Assembly (NCBI GenBank): GCA_002399405.1
Contig: DHDP01000018.1
Location: forward strand, 187,339 to 251,338
Length of the DNA stretch: 64,000 bases
Reading direction: 5' to 3'
From: Treponema sp. UBA4873
GTDB lineage: Bacteria; Spirochaetota; Spirochaetia; Treponematales; Treponemataceae
Each line of letters begins with the position of its first letter. Position 1 is the first letter of the stretch. The translations under genes were made by a program, and so were the position numbers. Shown piece by piece: positions 8,076 through 16,348 of the stretch. The notes beneath the pieces were generated by a model. That model was not told where the DNA came from. It did not search any database and saw nothing but the letters and a program-made list of their open reading frames with translations.

Positions 8076-8987
8076 ATGAAAAATGAACTGCATGCCGGCG
8101 GAAAGTATTGGATGCGGTATCTGCTTCCGGCTCTTTTTTTCTATGTTCTGTTCATGGCATATCCGCTTCTTGATTCGTTAAAGCTGAGTTTTTACAGCGG
8201 TACTACTGCGGGAAAAAGAGTTTTTGTCGGGTTTAATAATTTCATAACGCTGTTTACGGATCCTGAAAAATCAGCCCGCTACTGGGGAGCGTTAGGCCAT
8301 ACGTGCATTTTTTTCGTCATTCATATGCTTGTGCAGAATACGCTCGGCATTCTGTTCGCCGTACTGCTTACGGATAAGACGATGCGCAGGAAGAATTTTT
8401 ACCGCACTATAATTTTCCTTCCTACGACTCTCGCGATTCTCGTCACCGGATATCTTTGGAAACTTATACTCAATCCCGTGTGGTCCGGACCGGTGCTTGA
8501 AAAAATAGGATTGGGACTCCTCGCGCAGCCGTGGCTCGGCAGCGAAAAAACCGCGCTTCCCATAGTTGCTCTTGTCTCATGCTGGCAGTGGGTCGGCATC
8601 CCGACGATGATGTTTACGGCCGCTCTGCAGAATATCCCGGAGGAACTCATCGAATCGTGCTATGTGGAGGGAGCGGGCAACTGGGTCATATTCAGGAAAA
8701 TAAAAGTTCCGATAATAATGCCCGTCATCGGTATGATTGCAATACTCACATTTGTCAATAATTTCAACGCATTCGACGTTGTGTTCGCTATGGAGAACGT
8801 GAACGGCGCTCCCTCGTACTCCACTGACTTGCTCGGCACGTTGTTTTATCGTGTCGGCATAGCGGGTCAACATCCTGTCGGTATTCCTGATGCGGGACTT
8901 GGCGCTGCGATCGCTACGATTACGTTTATTATACTTTGTATCGGCGTCATTCCGACGCTGGTAAAGACACAGACAAAGGAGGAATAA
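8076..8987 (+). CDS. Sugar ABC transporter permease (MalF-type)
   Basis: 303 residues with six membrane segments. The start has an AAGGAGA Shine-Dalgarno at 8059-8065. The N-terminal LLPALFFYVLFMAYPLLDSLKLSFYSG and the cytoplasmic EAA loop (EELIESCYVEGAGNWVIFRKIKVPIIMPVIG, core EGAgnw..F.kIkvPi) identify a carbohydrate-uptake-1 family inner-membrane subunit. Two bases separate its stop from the next permease, whose Shine-Dalgarno lies in the last codons of this gene. Confidence 0.9.
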   Translation: MKNELHAGGKYWMRYLLPALFFYVLFMAYPLLDSLKLSFYSGTTAGKRVFVGFNNFITLFTDPEKSARYWGALGHTCIFFVIHMLVQNTLGILFAVLLTDKTMRRKNFYRTIIFLPTTLAILVTGYLWKLILNPVWSGPVLEKIGLGLLAQPWLGSEKTALPIVALVSCWQWVGIPTMMFTAALQNIPEELIESCYVEGAGNWVIFRKIKVPIIMPVIGMIAILTFVNNFNAFDVVFAMENVNGAPSYSTDLLGTLFYRVGIAGQHPVGIPDAGLGAAIATITFIILCIGVIPTLVKTQTKEE

Positions 8988-8989
8988 CT

Positions 8990-9850
8990 ATGCCGCTGCA
9001 TCATGAAAACAGACACGTCAATTCAATCAGGTGGCAGCGCAGACATATAGGAGCGCATACGATTCTGATAGTATGGTCGTTTCTCGTGCTGTTTCCGCTC
9101 TGGGTTATGATAGTCAATTCGTTCAAAGACAGGCTTTCGATTTATCAGAATCCGTTCTGGCTGCCTGAAAAATGGAACTTCTCCAATTATCTTGCGGTTT
9201 TAAGAGACGGTGATTTTATTAATTATTTTAAAAATTCGCTGATTGTCGTAGTCATATCTCTGGCTCTCGTTCTTCTGATAGGCGCCCTGGCCGGATTCGC
9301 CTTCGCAAACTGGCGGAGCAAGGCGGCTCATATGCTGTTTTTCTTCATGATAGCGGGCATGATGTTTCCGATAAAAATAGCGTCCATTAAACTGCTTGAT
9401 ATGATGCGTCAGCTCAGGCTGCTCAACTCGATAGCATCGCTTATTCCCATTTATACTGCTATGGGAATCCCTATAGCGGTGTTCGTATTGACTGAGTTTA
9501 TTAAGGAAATTCCGATTGAACTCACGGAGGCAGGGATAATGGACGGGGCGGGACGCTTTCGGATTTTCGGCACTATTATTATACCGCTCATCAGACCGGC
9601 TCTTGCTACGGTGGGCATATATAATCTTGTTCCGTTCTGGAACGACTTATGGTTCCCGCTCATATTCATTACGGATGAACGCTCCAAGACGCTGCTGCTC
9701 GGCGTAACGCGCCTGTTCGGGCAGTATCAGACTGACTGGTCGAAAGTTCTTGCCGTTCTTACGCTTTCCGCCATTCCCGTCATTGCATTGTATCTCGCGA
9801 TGTCCAAACAGTTTATAGCCGGCCTCACTGCGGGAGCTGTGAAAGGGTAA
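8990..9850 (+). CDS. Sugar ABC transporter permease (MalG-type)
   Basis: 286 residues. Start at 8990 because AAAGGAGG (8976-8983) is well placed; an in-frame extension would run into the upstream gene. The N-terminal HTILIVWSFLVLFPLWVMIVNSFKD and the EAA loop IELTEAGIMDGAGRFRIFGTIIIPLIRPAL are MalG-type. With the upstream permease it forms the membrane channel for the sugar importer. The GH31 gene follows after 100 bp with its own promoter. Confidence 0.9.
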   Translation: MPLHHENRHVNSIRWQRRHIGAHTILIVWSFLVLFPLWVMIVNSFKDRLSIYQNPFWLPEKWNFSNYLAVLRDGDFINYFKNSLIVVVISLALVLLIGALAGFAFANWRSKAAHMLFFFMIAGMMFPIKIASIKLLDMMRQLRLLNSIASLIPIYTAMGIPIAVFVLTEFIKEIPIELTEAGIMDGAGRFRIFGTIIIPLIRPALATVGIYNLVPFWNDLWFPLIFITDERSKTLLLGVTRLFGQYQTDWSKVLAVLTLSAIPVIALYLAMSKQFIAGLTAGAVKG

Positions 9851-9906
9851 TGCAAAAAATGCAGCTTCTATGTGCAGTTTCTTTGTGGTATGTATTTCCC
9901 GTTTTG

Positions 9907-9915
9907 TGATACACT
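9907..9915 (+). promoter_or_regulatory. Extended -10 promoter of the GH31 gene
   Basis: TG-A-TACACT (9907-9915) lies 35 nt before the ATG at 9951. Unlike several promoters here, this one gives a leader of about 30 nt with an AGAGGG Shine-Dalgarno (9939-9944). Confidence 0.4.
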
Positions 9916-9950
9916 GTAGCGTACACCTGAAACTACAAAGAGGGAAATAT

Positions 9951-11936
9951 ATGTTTTGCGAAGAAATGCAGGGATGTCTTATCGGCAGAAAACAGAATGA
10001 AACAGTAAGAATCGAACCGTGGGGGAAGGATGCTCTGCGGGTTCGGGCAACCGGAAACCGGGATTTTGATGCGAGCGACTGGGCCCTTATGAAAACGCCG
10101 TGCACCGGCGGAGTAGTCGTTATTGACGGAAAACATGCATCGGTGACGAACGGCAGAATCCGCGCCGACATAAACGAAGCGGGCGTCATCAGCTTTTATA
10201 AAGAGGATATGCTTATTCTCCGCGAGTATTACCGCAACTACGACAATATGGACAACAGGGAAGCCCGCTGTCTCAAGATTGCGGCCCGCCAGTGGAATGC
10301 AATCGTCGGCGGAGATTACAGGCTCACGGTCCGCTTTGAGGGAAACGACGGTGAACACATTTACGGTATGGGGCAGTATCAGCAGAAATACATGGATCTG
10401 AAGGGATGCGTTCTGGAACTTGCGCAGCGCAATTCACAGGTTTCCATTCCGTTCGCGCTGTCGAGCCTCGGGTACGGATTTCTGTGGAACCTTCCCGCCG
10501 TGGGAAAAGCGGCGTTCGGTACGAACTATACCGAGTGGCAGGCCGAAGACGCCGTCCAGATGGACTACTGGATCACGGCGGGAGATACGCCTGCGGAAAT
10601 TATTAATAATTATACTTCCGTAACCGGACGCGTTCCCGTCATGCCCGATAATCTGCTCGGGCTGTGGCAGTGCAAGCTGCGTTACCGGACTCAGCAGGAA
10701 GTGCTCGACGTCGCGCGCAGATACAAAGCGCTCGGCATTCCGCTCGACGTAATTGTCATAGACTTTTTCCACTGGACACGTCAGGGCGACTGGTGTTTCG
10801 ACAAGACGTACTGGCCTGACCCGAAGGCCATGGTGGAGGAACTGCATTCGATGGGGACGAAAGTCGTCGTTTCCGTATGGCCGTCGGTTGACAAAAAGAG
10901 CGTCAATTTCGGAGAAATGCAGGGCAGGGGACTGCTTGTGCGCACGGAGCACGGTACGAATCAGACGTACGATTTTATGGGCGACTGCCTTACCATGGAC
11001 GCATTTAATCCCGAAGCGCGCGGGTTTATCTGGGACGTCTGCAGAAAAAATTATTATGAATACGGAATCGACATGTTCTGGCTCGACAACGCGGAGCCAG
11101 ATTACAACGTCTACGATTATTCGAACTACCGGTACTGGCTCGGACCTGCGCTGAAAGTGGGCAACATGTATCCGCTCATGTATGCGAAAGCGTTTTACGA
11201 CGGGCAGAAAGCCGAAGGGCAGAAGGATGTTGTCAATCTGGTGCGCAGCGGCTGGGCGGGAAGTCAGAAATACGGCGTGCTCCTCTGGTCGGGAGACGTT
11301 CCGAGCACGTTCGAATCGTTCCGCAATCAGGTGGCGGCCGGACTGAATGCGGGCATCGCGGGCATGCCGTGGTGGACGACCGATATAGGCGGTTTTATGA
11401 ACGGCAACGTACACGATCCCGAATTCGTTCAGCTGCTTCTGCGCTGGTTCCAGTTCGCCGTGTTCTGTCCGGTTCTGCGCATGCACGGCGACCGCGATCC
11501 GCACGACATCGAGCCGCTCGCGAAGGACACCGACTGGGGCGGCGGATTTTTGTTTACCGGTCAGCCGAACGAGCTGTGGAGCTACGGCGACGAGGCGTTT
11601 AAAATCATGAAGAAATATCTCGACCTCCGTCTTTCGCTCAAACCGTACATTAAAAACCTGATGCAGGAAGCTCACGATACGGGCGCTCCGGTCATGCGCA
11701 CGATGTTCTATGAATTTCCTGCGGACGAAAAATGCTGGCGCCTCAGCGATCAGTATATGTTCGGCCCGGACTATCTCGTCGCTCCGGTATTTTCCGCGGA
11801 CTGCCGGTCCCGCGGCGTGTATCTTCCGGAAGGAACGTGGAAGCGGATGGACGACGGGAAATTGTTCAGCGGCGCTCAGACTGTCGAATGCGGAACGCCG
11901 CTCGATGTGATTCCCGTATTTCAGAAGCAGAGGTAA
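9951..11936 (+). CDS. Glycoside hydrolase family 31 (alpha-glucosidase / alpha-xylosidase type)
   Basis: 661 residues, start chosen for the AGAGGG Shine-Dalgarno at 9939. The N-terminal beta-sandwich (GEHIYGMGQYQQKYMDLKG) precedes the catalytic barrel: LDVIVIDFFHWTRQGDW, then DMFWLDNAEPD with the nucleophile Asp near residue 379, and VLLWSGDVPSTFES with the acid/base Asp near residue 449; GMPWWTTDIGGF is another family hallmark. No signal peptide, so it acts in the cytoplasm on sugars brought in by the adjacent ABC importer. The substrate cannot be fixed by eye; the WLDNAEPD motif leans towards the alpha-xylosidase-like subgroup. Confidence 0.88.
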   Translation: MFCEEMQGCLIGRKQNETVRIEPWGKDALRVRATGNRDFDASDWALMKTPCTGGVVVIDGKHASVTNGRIRADINEAGVISFYKEDMLILREYYRNYDNMDNREARCLKIAARQWNAIVGGDYRLTVRFEGNDGEHIYGMGQYQQKYMDLKGCVLELAQRNSQVSIPFALSSLGYGFLWNLPAVGKAAFGTNYTEWQAEDAVQMDYWITAGDTPAEIINNYTSVTGRVPVMPDNLLGLWQCKLRYRTQQEVLDVARRYKALGIPLDVIVIDFFHWTRQGDWCFDKTYWPDPKAMVEELHSMGTKVVVSVWPSVDKKSVNFGEMQGRGLLVRTEHGTNQTYDFMGDCLTMDAFNPEARGFIWDVCRKNYYEYGIDMFWLDNAEPDYNVYDYSNYRYWLGPALKVGNMYPLMYAKAFYDGQKAEGQKDVVNLVRSGWAGSQKYGVLLWSGDVPSTFESFRNQVAAGLNAGIAGMPWWTTDIGGFMNGNVHDPEFVQLLLRWFQFAVFCPVLRMHGDRDPHDIEPLAKDTDWGGGFLFTGQPNELWSYGDEAFKIMKKYLDLRLSLKPYIKNLMQEAHDTGAPVMRTMFYEFPADEKCWRLSDQYMFGPDYLVAPVFSADCRSRGVYLPEGTWKRMDDGKLFSGAQTVECGTPLDVIPVFQKQR

Positions 11937-11944
11937 CCGCGCAT

Positions 11945-12418
11945 ATGCAGAATACAACGCTGTGCTACATCGAAAAAAACAACGCATATCTGCTCCTTCA
12001 CCGAACAAAGAAGGAGCACGACATCAACAAAGACAAGTGGATCGGAATAGGCGGTCACTGCGAGGAAGGCGAGAGCCCCGAAGACTGCGTGACGCGCGAA
12101 GTGAAGGAAGAGACGGGACTGACGCTTACGCATTACGAATACCGCGGTATCGTAACGTTCGTGTCCGACACGTGCGAAGGCGAGTATATGCACCTTTTTC
12201 ACGCTGATTCGTTTACCGGAACGGAATGCGCGTGCAGCGAAGGCGACCTTGAGTGGGTGCCCGTCGGCAGAATGAACGGGCTGCCGCACTGGCAGGGCGA
12301 CGAAATCTTTCTTGACCTTATCGGAAAGCGCGCTCCGTTTTTTTCGCTCAAGCTCGTGTATGAAGGCAATGTGCTGAAGCAGGCTGTGCTCAACGGGACG
12401 AGCCTTACGGTAAACTGA
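11945..12418 (+). CDS. Nudix hydrolase, MutT/8-oxo-dGTP diphosphatase-like
   Basis: 157 residues. The complete Nudix box is visible as GGHCEEGESPEDCVTREVKEETGL (GX5EX7REUXEEXGU pattern). The N-terminal strand reads TTLCYIEKNNAYLLLHRTKKEHD and the start of the box GIGGH matches the MutT/YvcI-type subgroup that hydrolyses oxidised or damaged nucleotides. The ATG at 11945 follows AGAGG (11929-11933), 8 bases after the GH31 stop, so it is probably cotranscribed with the GH31 gene without a functional link. Confidence 0.88.
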   Translation: MQNTTLCYIEKNNAYLLLHRTKKEHDINKDKWIGIGGHCEEGESPEDCVTREVKEETGLTLTHYEYRGIVTFVSDTCEGEYMHLFHADSFTGTECACSEGDLEWVPVGRMNGLPHWQGDEIFLDLIGKRAPFFSLKLVYEGNVLKQAVLNGTSLTVN

Positions 12419-12420
12419 GG

Positions 12421-12457
12421 ATATACTGATTAAATCTTACTGATTTAATCAGTATAT
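12421..12457. terminator. Bidirectional intrinsic terminator between Nudix and VOC genes
   Basis: A 16-bp perfect inverted repeat (12421-12436 and 12442-12457, ATATACTGATTAAATC arm) with a 5-nt loop lies between two convergent genes. It is AT-rich with only short T-runs, but position and symmetry fit a terminator used from both sides. Confidence 0.65.
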
Positions 12458-12463
12458 TTCCTG

Positions 12464-12847
12464 TCATTCATGGAGTTCGAGCGGCAATCCGTCGGGGTCC
12501 TTGAAAAAAGTCATTTTTTTGTTCGTGAATTCGTCGATTCTCACGCTCTCCGTCTCAATGCCGAGTTTTGTTAATTCCGCAATCGTATCTTCTATGCGGT
12601 CGACTTTGAAGGCGAGGTGGCGGAGTCCGCACGCTTCGGGGTAGCTCGGGCGGGACGGACTGCCGGGAATACCGAACAGTTCCAGCTCGCAGTTACCGAG
12701 CTGCAGATCAAGTTTGTAATCGTTCCGCTGTGCGCGGTAGTTCTCCCGTATGACGTGAAATCCAAGCAGATCGACGTAGAAATGCCTGGATTTTTCGTAA
12801 TCGGAAACTATTATTGCGACATGGTGAATAGTGGTAAGATTCAGCAT
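12464..12847 (-). CDS. VOC-family protein, glyoxalase I-like (SMU_1112c/YaeR type)
   Basis: 127 residues covering one vicinal-oxygen-chelate domain pair: IHHVAIIVSDYEKSRHFYVDLLGFHVIRE at the N-terminus, GNCELELFGIPG with a metal-binding Glu, GLRHLAFKVDRIEDTIAEL with the His, and KMTFFKDPDGLPLELHE with the last Glu. The four metal ligands of glyoxalase I (His, Glu, His, Glu) are therefore present, and the single-domain form usually dimerises. The substrate is unknown. No Shine-Dalgarno: the ATG is 7 nt after a TATACT box, so it is a leaderless candidate. Confidence 0.85.
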   Translation of the reverse strand: MLNLTTIHHVAIIVSDYEKSRHFYVDLLGFHVIRENYRAQRNDYKLDLQLGNCELELFGIPGSPSRPSYPEACGLRHLAFKVDRIEDTIAELTKLGIETESVRIDEFTNKKMTFFKDPDGLPLELHE

Positions 12848-12854
12848 GTCTGCA

Positions 12855-12883
12855 AGTATACACCGCCGCGCCGTTTTTTACAA
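12855..12883 (-). promoter_or_regulatory. Promoter of the VOC gene, probably leaderless
   Basis: On the minus strand TTGTAA (12878-12883), a 17-nt spacer and TATACT (12855-12860) form a near-consensus promoter; exactly 7 nt separate the -10 box from the ATG at 12847. Confidence 0.65.
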
Positions 12884-12897
12884 ACCGTGCGGCGCGC

Positions 12898-14493
12898 TCA
12901 TTTTCCGAGCAGTGCCCGCATGTCAGCTTCCGGCGTCGTAACGGGCGCTATGTGAAACTTCTCTACGAGGAAGTTGAGGACGTCGGGCGAGACGAACGCG
13001 GGAAGCGTCGGTCCGAGCCTTATGTTCGTAATGCCGAGATAGAGCAGCGTGAGCAGAATGCACACGGCTTTCTGTTCGTACCACGAGAGCACCATGGAAA
13101 GCGGCAGTTCGTTTACGCCGCATTTGAATGCGTCCGCGAGCGCGAGCGCGACTTTGATTGCGCTGTACGCGTCGTTGCATTGTCCCATGTCCATGATGCG
13201 CGGGAGTCCTTCGATCGTGCCGAGGTTCAAATCGTTGAAGCGGTATTTGCCGCACGCGAGCGTCAGCACGACCGTATCCGGCGGAGTCAGCTTCACAAAA
13301 TCAGTGTAGTAGTTGCGTCCCGGACGCGCGCCGTCGCATCCGCCGACGAGGAAGAAGTGGCTGATTTTTCCGGCTTTTACCGCGTCAATCACTTTGTCGG
13401 CGACGCCGAGCACGGTTCCGTGGCCGAATCCCGTCGTGACTGTTCTGCCGCCGTTTATGCCGGTGAACGCTTTGTCTTCGGTATAGCCGCCGAGTTCAAG
13501 CGCTTTAGTAATAACCGGAGTAAAGTCCTTGTCTCCTCCGATATGCACAAGTCCGGGGTACGATACTACTTCAGTCGTAAATATTCTGTCTTTGTAGCTG
13601 TCCTTCGGCGGCATGAGGCAGTTCGTCGTGAACAATACGGGTGCGGGAATGTCGGCGAATTCTTTCTGCTGATTCTGCCACGCAGTGCCGAAATTGCCTT
13701 TGAGGTGCGGATATTTTTTCAGTTCGGGATATCCGTGCGCCGGAAGCATTTCGCCGTGCGTGTAGATGTTAATGCCTTTGTCCTTCGTCTGCTCGAGAAG
13801 GAGTTTCAAATCCTTGAGATCGTGTCCCGAAATGACGATGAACGGACCTTTTTCGACGGTAAGCGGCACTTCCGCCGGCACCGGCGTTCCGAACGCGGTC
13901 GTATTCGCTTTGTCGAGCAGTTCCATACATGCGAGGTTCACTCTGCCCGTTTCAAGTACGAGAGGGAGAAGCTCGTCCATACCCCAGTCTTCCGCGAGCG
14001 CCGACAGCGCTTTGTAGAAGAATTCGTTCACCTCTTCATTGCGGTAACCGAGCATGAGCGCGTGATACGCATACGCCGCCATGCCGCGGATACCGAACAG
14101 AATGAGCGACTTGAGCGAGCGTACGTTTTTGTCCGCGTTCCAGATTGTGTTCATGTCGAAATTATCCGTACTGCCGCAGCGCGAACCGCATGAAGCGCAC
14201 GACGGAGAGACTGCGTTTTTTTCGTCATTAACATCAACGATAAGTGCGCGGAGCGTATCTTCGTTGAAGTTTACGTTCGTAATAGTCGTGAACAGACCTT
14301 CAATAATAAGATGCGTCGTCCGCTCCGTTTTCGCACCGTTCGCCGCAGCGCGCGCGAGTCCAATGAGCGCACCCGTAAGCTCATCCTGCAGTTTAGCCGC
14401 AGGTGCGCTTTTGCCGCAGACTCCCGCTCTTCCCGTACAGGCCGTACCGCCTGCCGTCTGTTCGCACTGGAAACAGAACATCTGATTTTCCAT
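12898..14493 (-). CDS. hcp: Hybrid cluster protein (hydroxylamine reductase / NO-related)
   Basis: 531 residues. The N-terminus MENQMFCFQCEQTAGGTAC holds the cysteines of the [4Fe-4S] cluster (Cys7, Cys10, Cys19, Cys25; CX2CX8CX5C). Downstream motifs for the hybrid 4Fe-2S-2O cluster are visible: ISGHDLKDL, THGEMLPAHGYP, FTTNCLMPP, FLVGGCDGARPGRNYYTDF, LACGKYRFN and LSWYEQKAV. Hcp reduces NO or hydroxylamine and is linked to nitrosative stress and S-nitrosation. A CAGGAGGTTACG Shine-Dalgarno lies ahead. It is the second gene after the ferredoxin-like partner, and a divergent Crp/Fnr regulator lies beyond it. Confidence 0.93.
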   Translation of the reverse strand: MENQMFCFQCEQTAGGTACTGRAGVCGKSAPAAKLQDELTGALIGLARAAANGAKTERTTHLIIEGLFTTITNVNFNEDTLRALIVDVNDEKNAVSPSCASCGSRCGSTDNFDMNTIWNADKNVRSLKSLILFGIRGMAAYAYHALMLGYRNEEVNEFFYKALSALAEDWGMDELLPLVLETGRVNLACMELLDKANTTAFGTPVPAEVPLTVEKGPFIVISGHDLKDLKLLLEQTKDKGINIYTHGEMLPAHGYPELKKYPHLKGNFGTAWQNQQKEFADIPAPVLFTTNCLMPPKDSYKDRIFTTEVVSYPGLVHIGGDKDFTPVITKALELGGYTEDKAFTGINGGRTVTTGFGHGTVLGVADKVIDAVKAGKISHFFLVGGCDGARPGRNYYTDFVKLTPPDTVVLTLACGKYRFNDLNLGTIEGLPRIMDMGQCNDAYSAIKVALALADAFKCGVNELPLSMVLSWYEQKAVCILLTLLYLGITNIRLGPTLPAFVSPDVLNFLVEKFHIAPVTTPEADMRALLGK

Positions 14494-14538
14494 AATCGTA
14501 ACCTCCTGAATATTGTTAATATGATTTACAAGAAATCA

Positions 14539-15285
14539 TTATGCTTCAAGAATTTTTCCGTCGGTGGAAATAGTGACGACCTGCCACGGAATGAACTTCC
14601 CGCTGTTTTTAAGGGCCGTCACCGCCGCATTCTCAATGCCGCCGCAGCACGGAACTTCCATGCGCACGACGGTAAGACTTCTGATGTTGTTCTCCGTGAG
14701 AACTGCGGTGAGCTTCTCCGTATAGTCGACGGCGTCGAGTTTCGGACAGCCTATCAGCGTCACTTTGCCCCTGATGAAATCGTTGTGGAAACTGCCGTAC
14801 GCATATGCCGTACAGTCCGCGGCAATCAGCAGGTGCGCGTTGTCGAAGTACGGCGCATGTACCGGCGCAAGCTTTATCTGCACCGGCCACTGCCGCAGCT
14901 GCGATGCCGCTCCTGCGCCTGACGAGGAAACTGCGGCCGCACTGCACGGGGCTTCCGAAGTCCCGCTCCTGTCGAACATCCGCACGTTCGTTCCGGGGCA
15001 GCCGCACGGAAGCTCTTTTCCGGCAGATTTCAGCTGTCCGTTTATTTTCTGAACCTTGTGTTCCTGAACGGCTTTTTCGTCATACGAGGCCGCCTCCCGT
15101 TCTTCGAATGTGATTGCCCCCGTCGGGCACGCCGGCAGGCAGTCGCCCATACCGTCGCAGTAATCGTCGCGCAGAAGCTGAGCTTTGCCGTCCACCATAC
15201 CTATAGCTCCTTCGTGACAGGCTGCGGCGCACAGTCCGCATCCGTTGCACTTTTCTCTGTCAATGCGGATTATCTGTCGTTTCAT
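14539..15285 (-). CDS. Ferredoxin-like 4Fe-4S protein associated with Hcp
   Basis: 248 residues. An N-terminal 2[4Fe-4S]-type domain has CX2CX2CX3C (Cys13, 16, 19, 23) and a second set at Cys43, Cys49 and Cys53 (YCDGMGDCLPACPTGAI), in the arrangement seen in iron-sulfur proteins that neighbour hcp in anaerobes. The remaining ~150 residues contain further cysteines (CGCPGTN, APCSAA, IGCPKLD, PCCGGIENA) that could bind another cofactor; I do not recognise this domain. Electron donor to Hcp is the likely role, from context. Shine-Dalgarno GAGGAGG precedes the ATG. Confidence 0.78.
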   Translation of the reverse strand: MKRQIIRIDREKCNGCGLCAAACHEGAIGMVDGKAQLLRDDYCDGMGDCLPACPTGAITFEEREAASYDEKAVQEHKVQKINGQLKSAGKELPCGCPGTNVRMFDRSGTSEAPCSAAAVSSSGAGAASQLRQWPVQIKLAPVHAPYFDNAHLLIAADCTAYAYGSFHNDFIRGKVTLIGCPKLDAVDYTEKLTAVLTENNIRSLTVVRMEVPCCGGIENAAVTALKNSGKFIPWQVVTISTDGKILEA

Positions 15286-15328
15286 GTTCTGTACCTCCTC
15301 AAAAAAGGTTTAAAAATCAGCTTTTTTC

Positions 15329-15387
15329 TTGACCTTGTACCGGTAATATACTATGTTCTTTACAACAGATATGTTGTAAAAACAACA
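15329..15387. promoter_or_regulatory. Divergent hcp / regulator control region with three Crp/Fnr half-sites
   Basis: Half-sites ACAACA (15362-15367), TGTTGT (15372-15377) and ACAACA (15382-15387) are each 10 bp apart, giving two overlapping palindromes with 4-bp centres that share the middle half-site. Leftward, a -10 TATATT (15345-15350) would put the hcp-operon start near 15338, 41.5 bp from the centre of the right palindrome, a class II activator spacing. Rightward, TTGACC (15329-15334), 17 nt and TATGTT (15352-15357) would serve the regulator gene, with the left palindrome over its start point, suggesting autorepression. Confidence 0.6.
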
Positions 15388-15402
15388 GAGAGGAGGTACC
15401 GT

Positions 15403-16059
15403 ATGGATTTTTCTTTTTTGGCGCAGACGCCGTTGTTCCGCGGCACTGAACCCGATGAAATAAAAAAAATGCTCGATTGTCTTGGAGCAGTGCGGAAACA
15501 GTACCGGAAAGACGAATGTATTTACCGTTCCGGCGATACGATTCAGTCGATGGGACTCATTTTATCGGGGGGAGTGAACATCGAGTCGTATGAGTTCGAC
15601 GGGAAGAAAGTCATACTCAGCCATGCGACTGAAGGCCAGCTGTTCGCGGAAACGTACGCATGCCTTCAGGGCGAACCGCTCATGGTAAACGTGACAGCGT
15701 CGGAACCGTCCGACATTCTGTTCCTCAATGCGCAGCGCATGCTGCAAACATGTCAAAACGCCTGTGCGTTTCATACAAAACTTATTGAGAATCTGCTTAC
15801 CGTGACCGCGCAGAAGAACATGAACCTGTCGCGCCGCATATTCCATACGTCGCCGCGGACGATACGCGGACGGCTTGAATCCTATTTGTCATACGAGTCG
15901 AAGCTTCAGAGGAACAGGGATTTTATGATACCGTTCGACCGTCAGCAACTTGCGGATTATCTCAACGTCGACCGCAGTGCGCTGTCCCACGAACTCGGAA
16001 AGATGCAGAGCGAAGGCCTGCTTTCTTCCGAAAAGAATCATTTCAGACTGCTGAAATAA
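15403..16059 (+). CDS. Crp/Fnr-family regulator, HcpR-like
   Basis: 218 residues, start at 15403 behind AGAGGAGGTACC. The N-terminal cyclic-nucleotide-binding-like barrel (FRGTEPDEIKKMLDCLGAVRKQYRKDECIYRSGD, then LSGGVNIESYEFDGKKVILSHATEGQLFAETYAC) leads via a dimer helix to a winged helix (DRQQLADYLNVDRSALSHELGKMQSEGLL). No Fnr-type N-terminal cysteine cluster is present. Its position, divergent from hcp with palindromes between, matches HcpR, the nitrosative-stress regulator of hcp in anaerobes. Identity as HcpR is inferred from context. Confidence 0.82.
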   Translation: MDFSFLAQTPLFRGTEPDEIKKMLDCLGAVRKQYRKDECIYRSGDTIQSMGLILSGGVNIESYEFDGKKVILSHATEGQLFAETYACLQGEPLMVNVTASEPSDILFLNAQRMLQTCQNACAFHTKLIENLLTVTAQKNMNLSRRIFHTSPRTIRGRLESYLSYESKLQRNRDFMIPFDRQQLADYLNVDRSALSHELGKMQSEGLLSSEKNHFRLLK

Positions 16060-16073
16060 GGAAGTCAGAGACT

Positions 16074-16271
16074 TTATGCGTACAGATCGATTTTTGTACC
16101 GACACCGTCGGGAGTCATTGAGGAATCGGGGGTTGAGCCCGATGCAATAAGGTTGACCATATCGGCACCCGCTGTCTTCATCATATCGATCGACGATTTG
16201 AGCAGCGAAACGGATGCCTGCTGGCGAATATTGTCCTGCGACATTGCAGTTGAAAGCGATGATATATCCAT
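16074..16271 (-). CDS. YjfB-family putative motility protein
   Basis: 65 residues with the family pattern MDISSLSTAMSQDNIRQQASVSLLKSSIDMMKTAGADMVNLI and a variable tail ending GTKIDLYA. YjfB proteins are short helical proteins found in flagellated bacteria; the exact role is not established. The ATG at 16271 is preferred over an in-frame GTG two codons upstream because it matches the family N-terminus. There is no Shine-Dalgarno and a strong promoter ends 7 nt before the ATG, so the mRNA is probably leaderless. Confidence 0.75.
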   Translation of the reverse strand: MDISSLSTAMSQDNIRQQASVSLLKSSIDMMKTAGADMVNLIASGSTPDSSMTPDGVGTKIDLYA

Positions 16272-16278
16272 GCGCACC

Positions 16279-16306
16279 AGTATAATCCGCCGGAAAGATT
16301 AGTCAA
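16279..16306 (-). promoter_or_regulatory. Promoter of the YjfB gene, probably leaderless
   Basis: Minus strand: TTGACT (16301-16306), a 16-nt spacer, TATACT (16279-16284), then 7 nt to the ATG at 16271. This is one of the best matches to the sigma70 consensus in the window. Confidence 0.65.
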
Positions 16307-16329
16307 TACATGATGTGCCGCGCATTTTG

Positions 16330-16338
16330 TGATATACT
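16330..16338 (+). promoter_or_regulatory. Extended -10 promoter of the LytTR regulator gene
   Basis: TG-A-TATACT (16330-16338) ends 10 nt before the ATG at 16349. No Shine-Dalgarno is present and the leader would be only a few bases. Confidence 0.5.
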
Positions 16339-16348
16339 TTTACCGATT

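Noticed and set aside
10434..12008. Long antisense frame opposite the GH31 gene
   Set aside because: No motif, no ribosome site, and the plus strand encodes a clear GH31 with catalytic residues.
12952..14193. 413-codon frame antisense to hcp
   Set aside because: Arg/Glu/Val-rich shadow of hcp without start signal.
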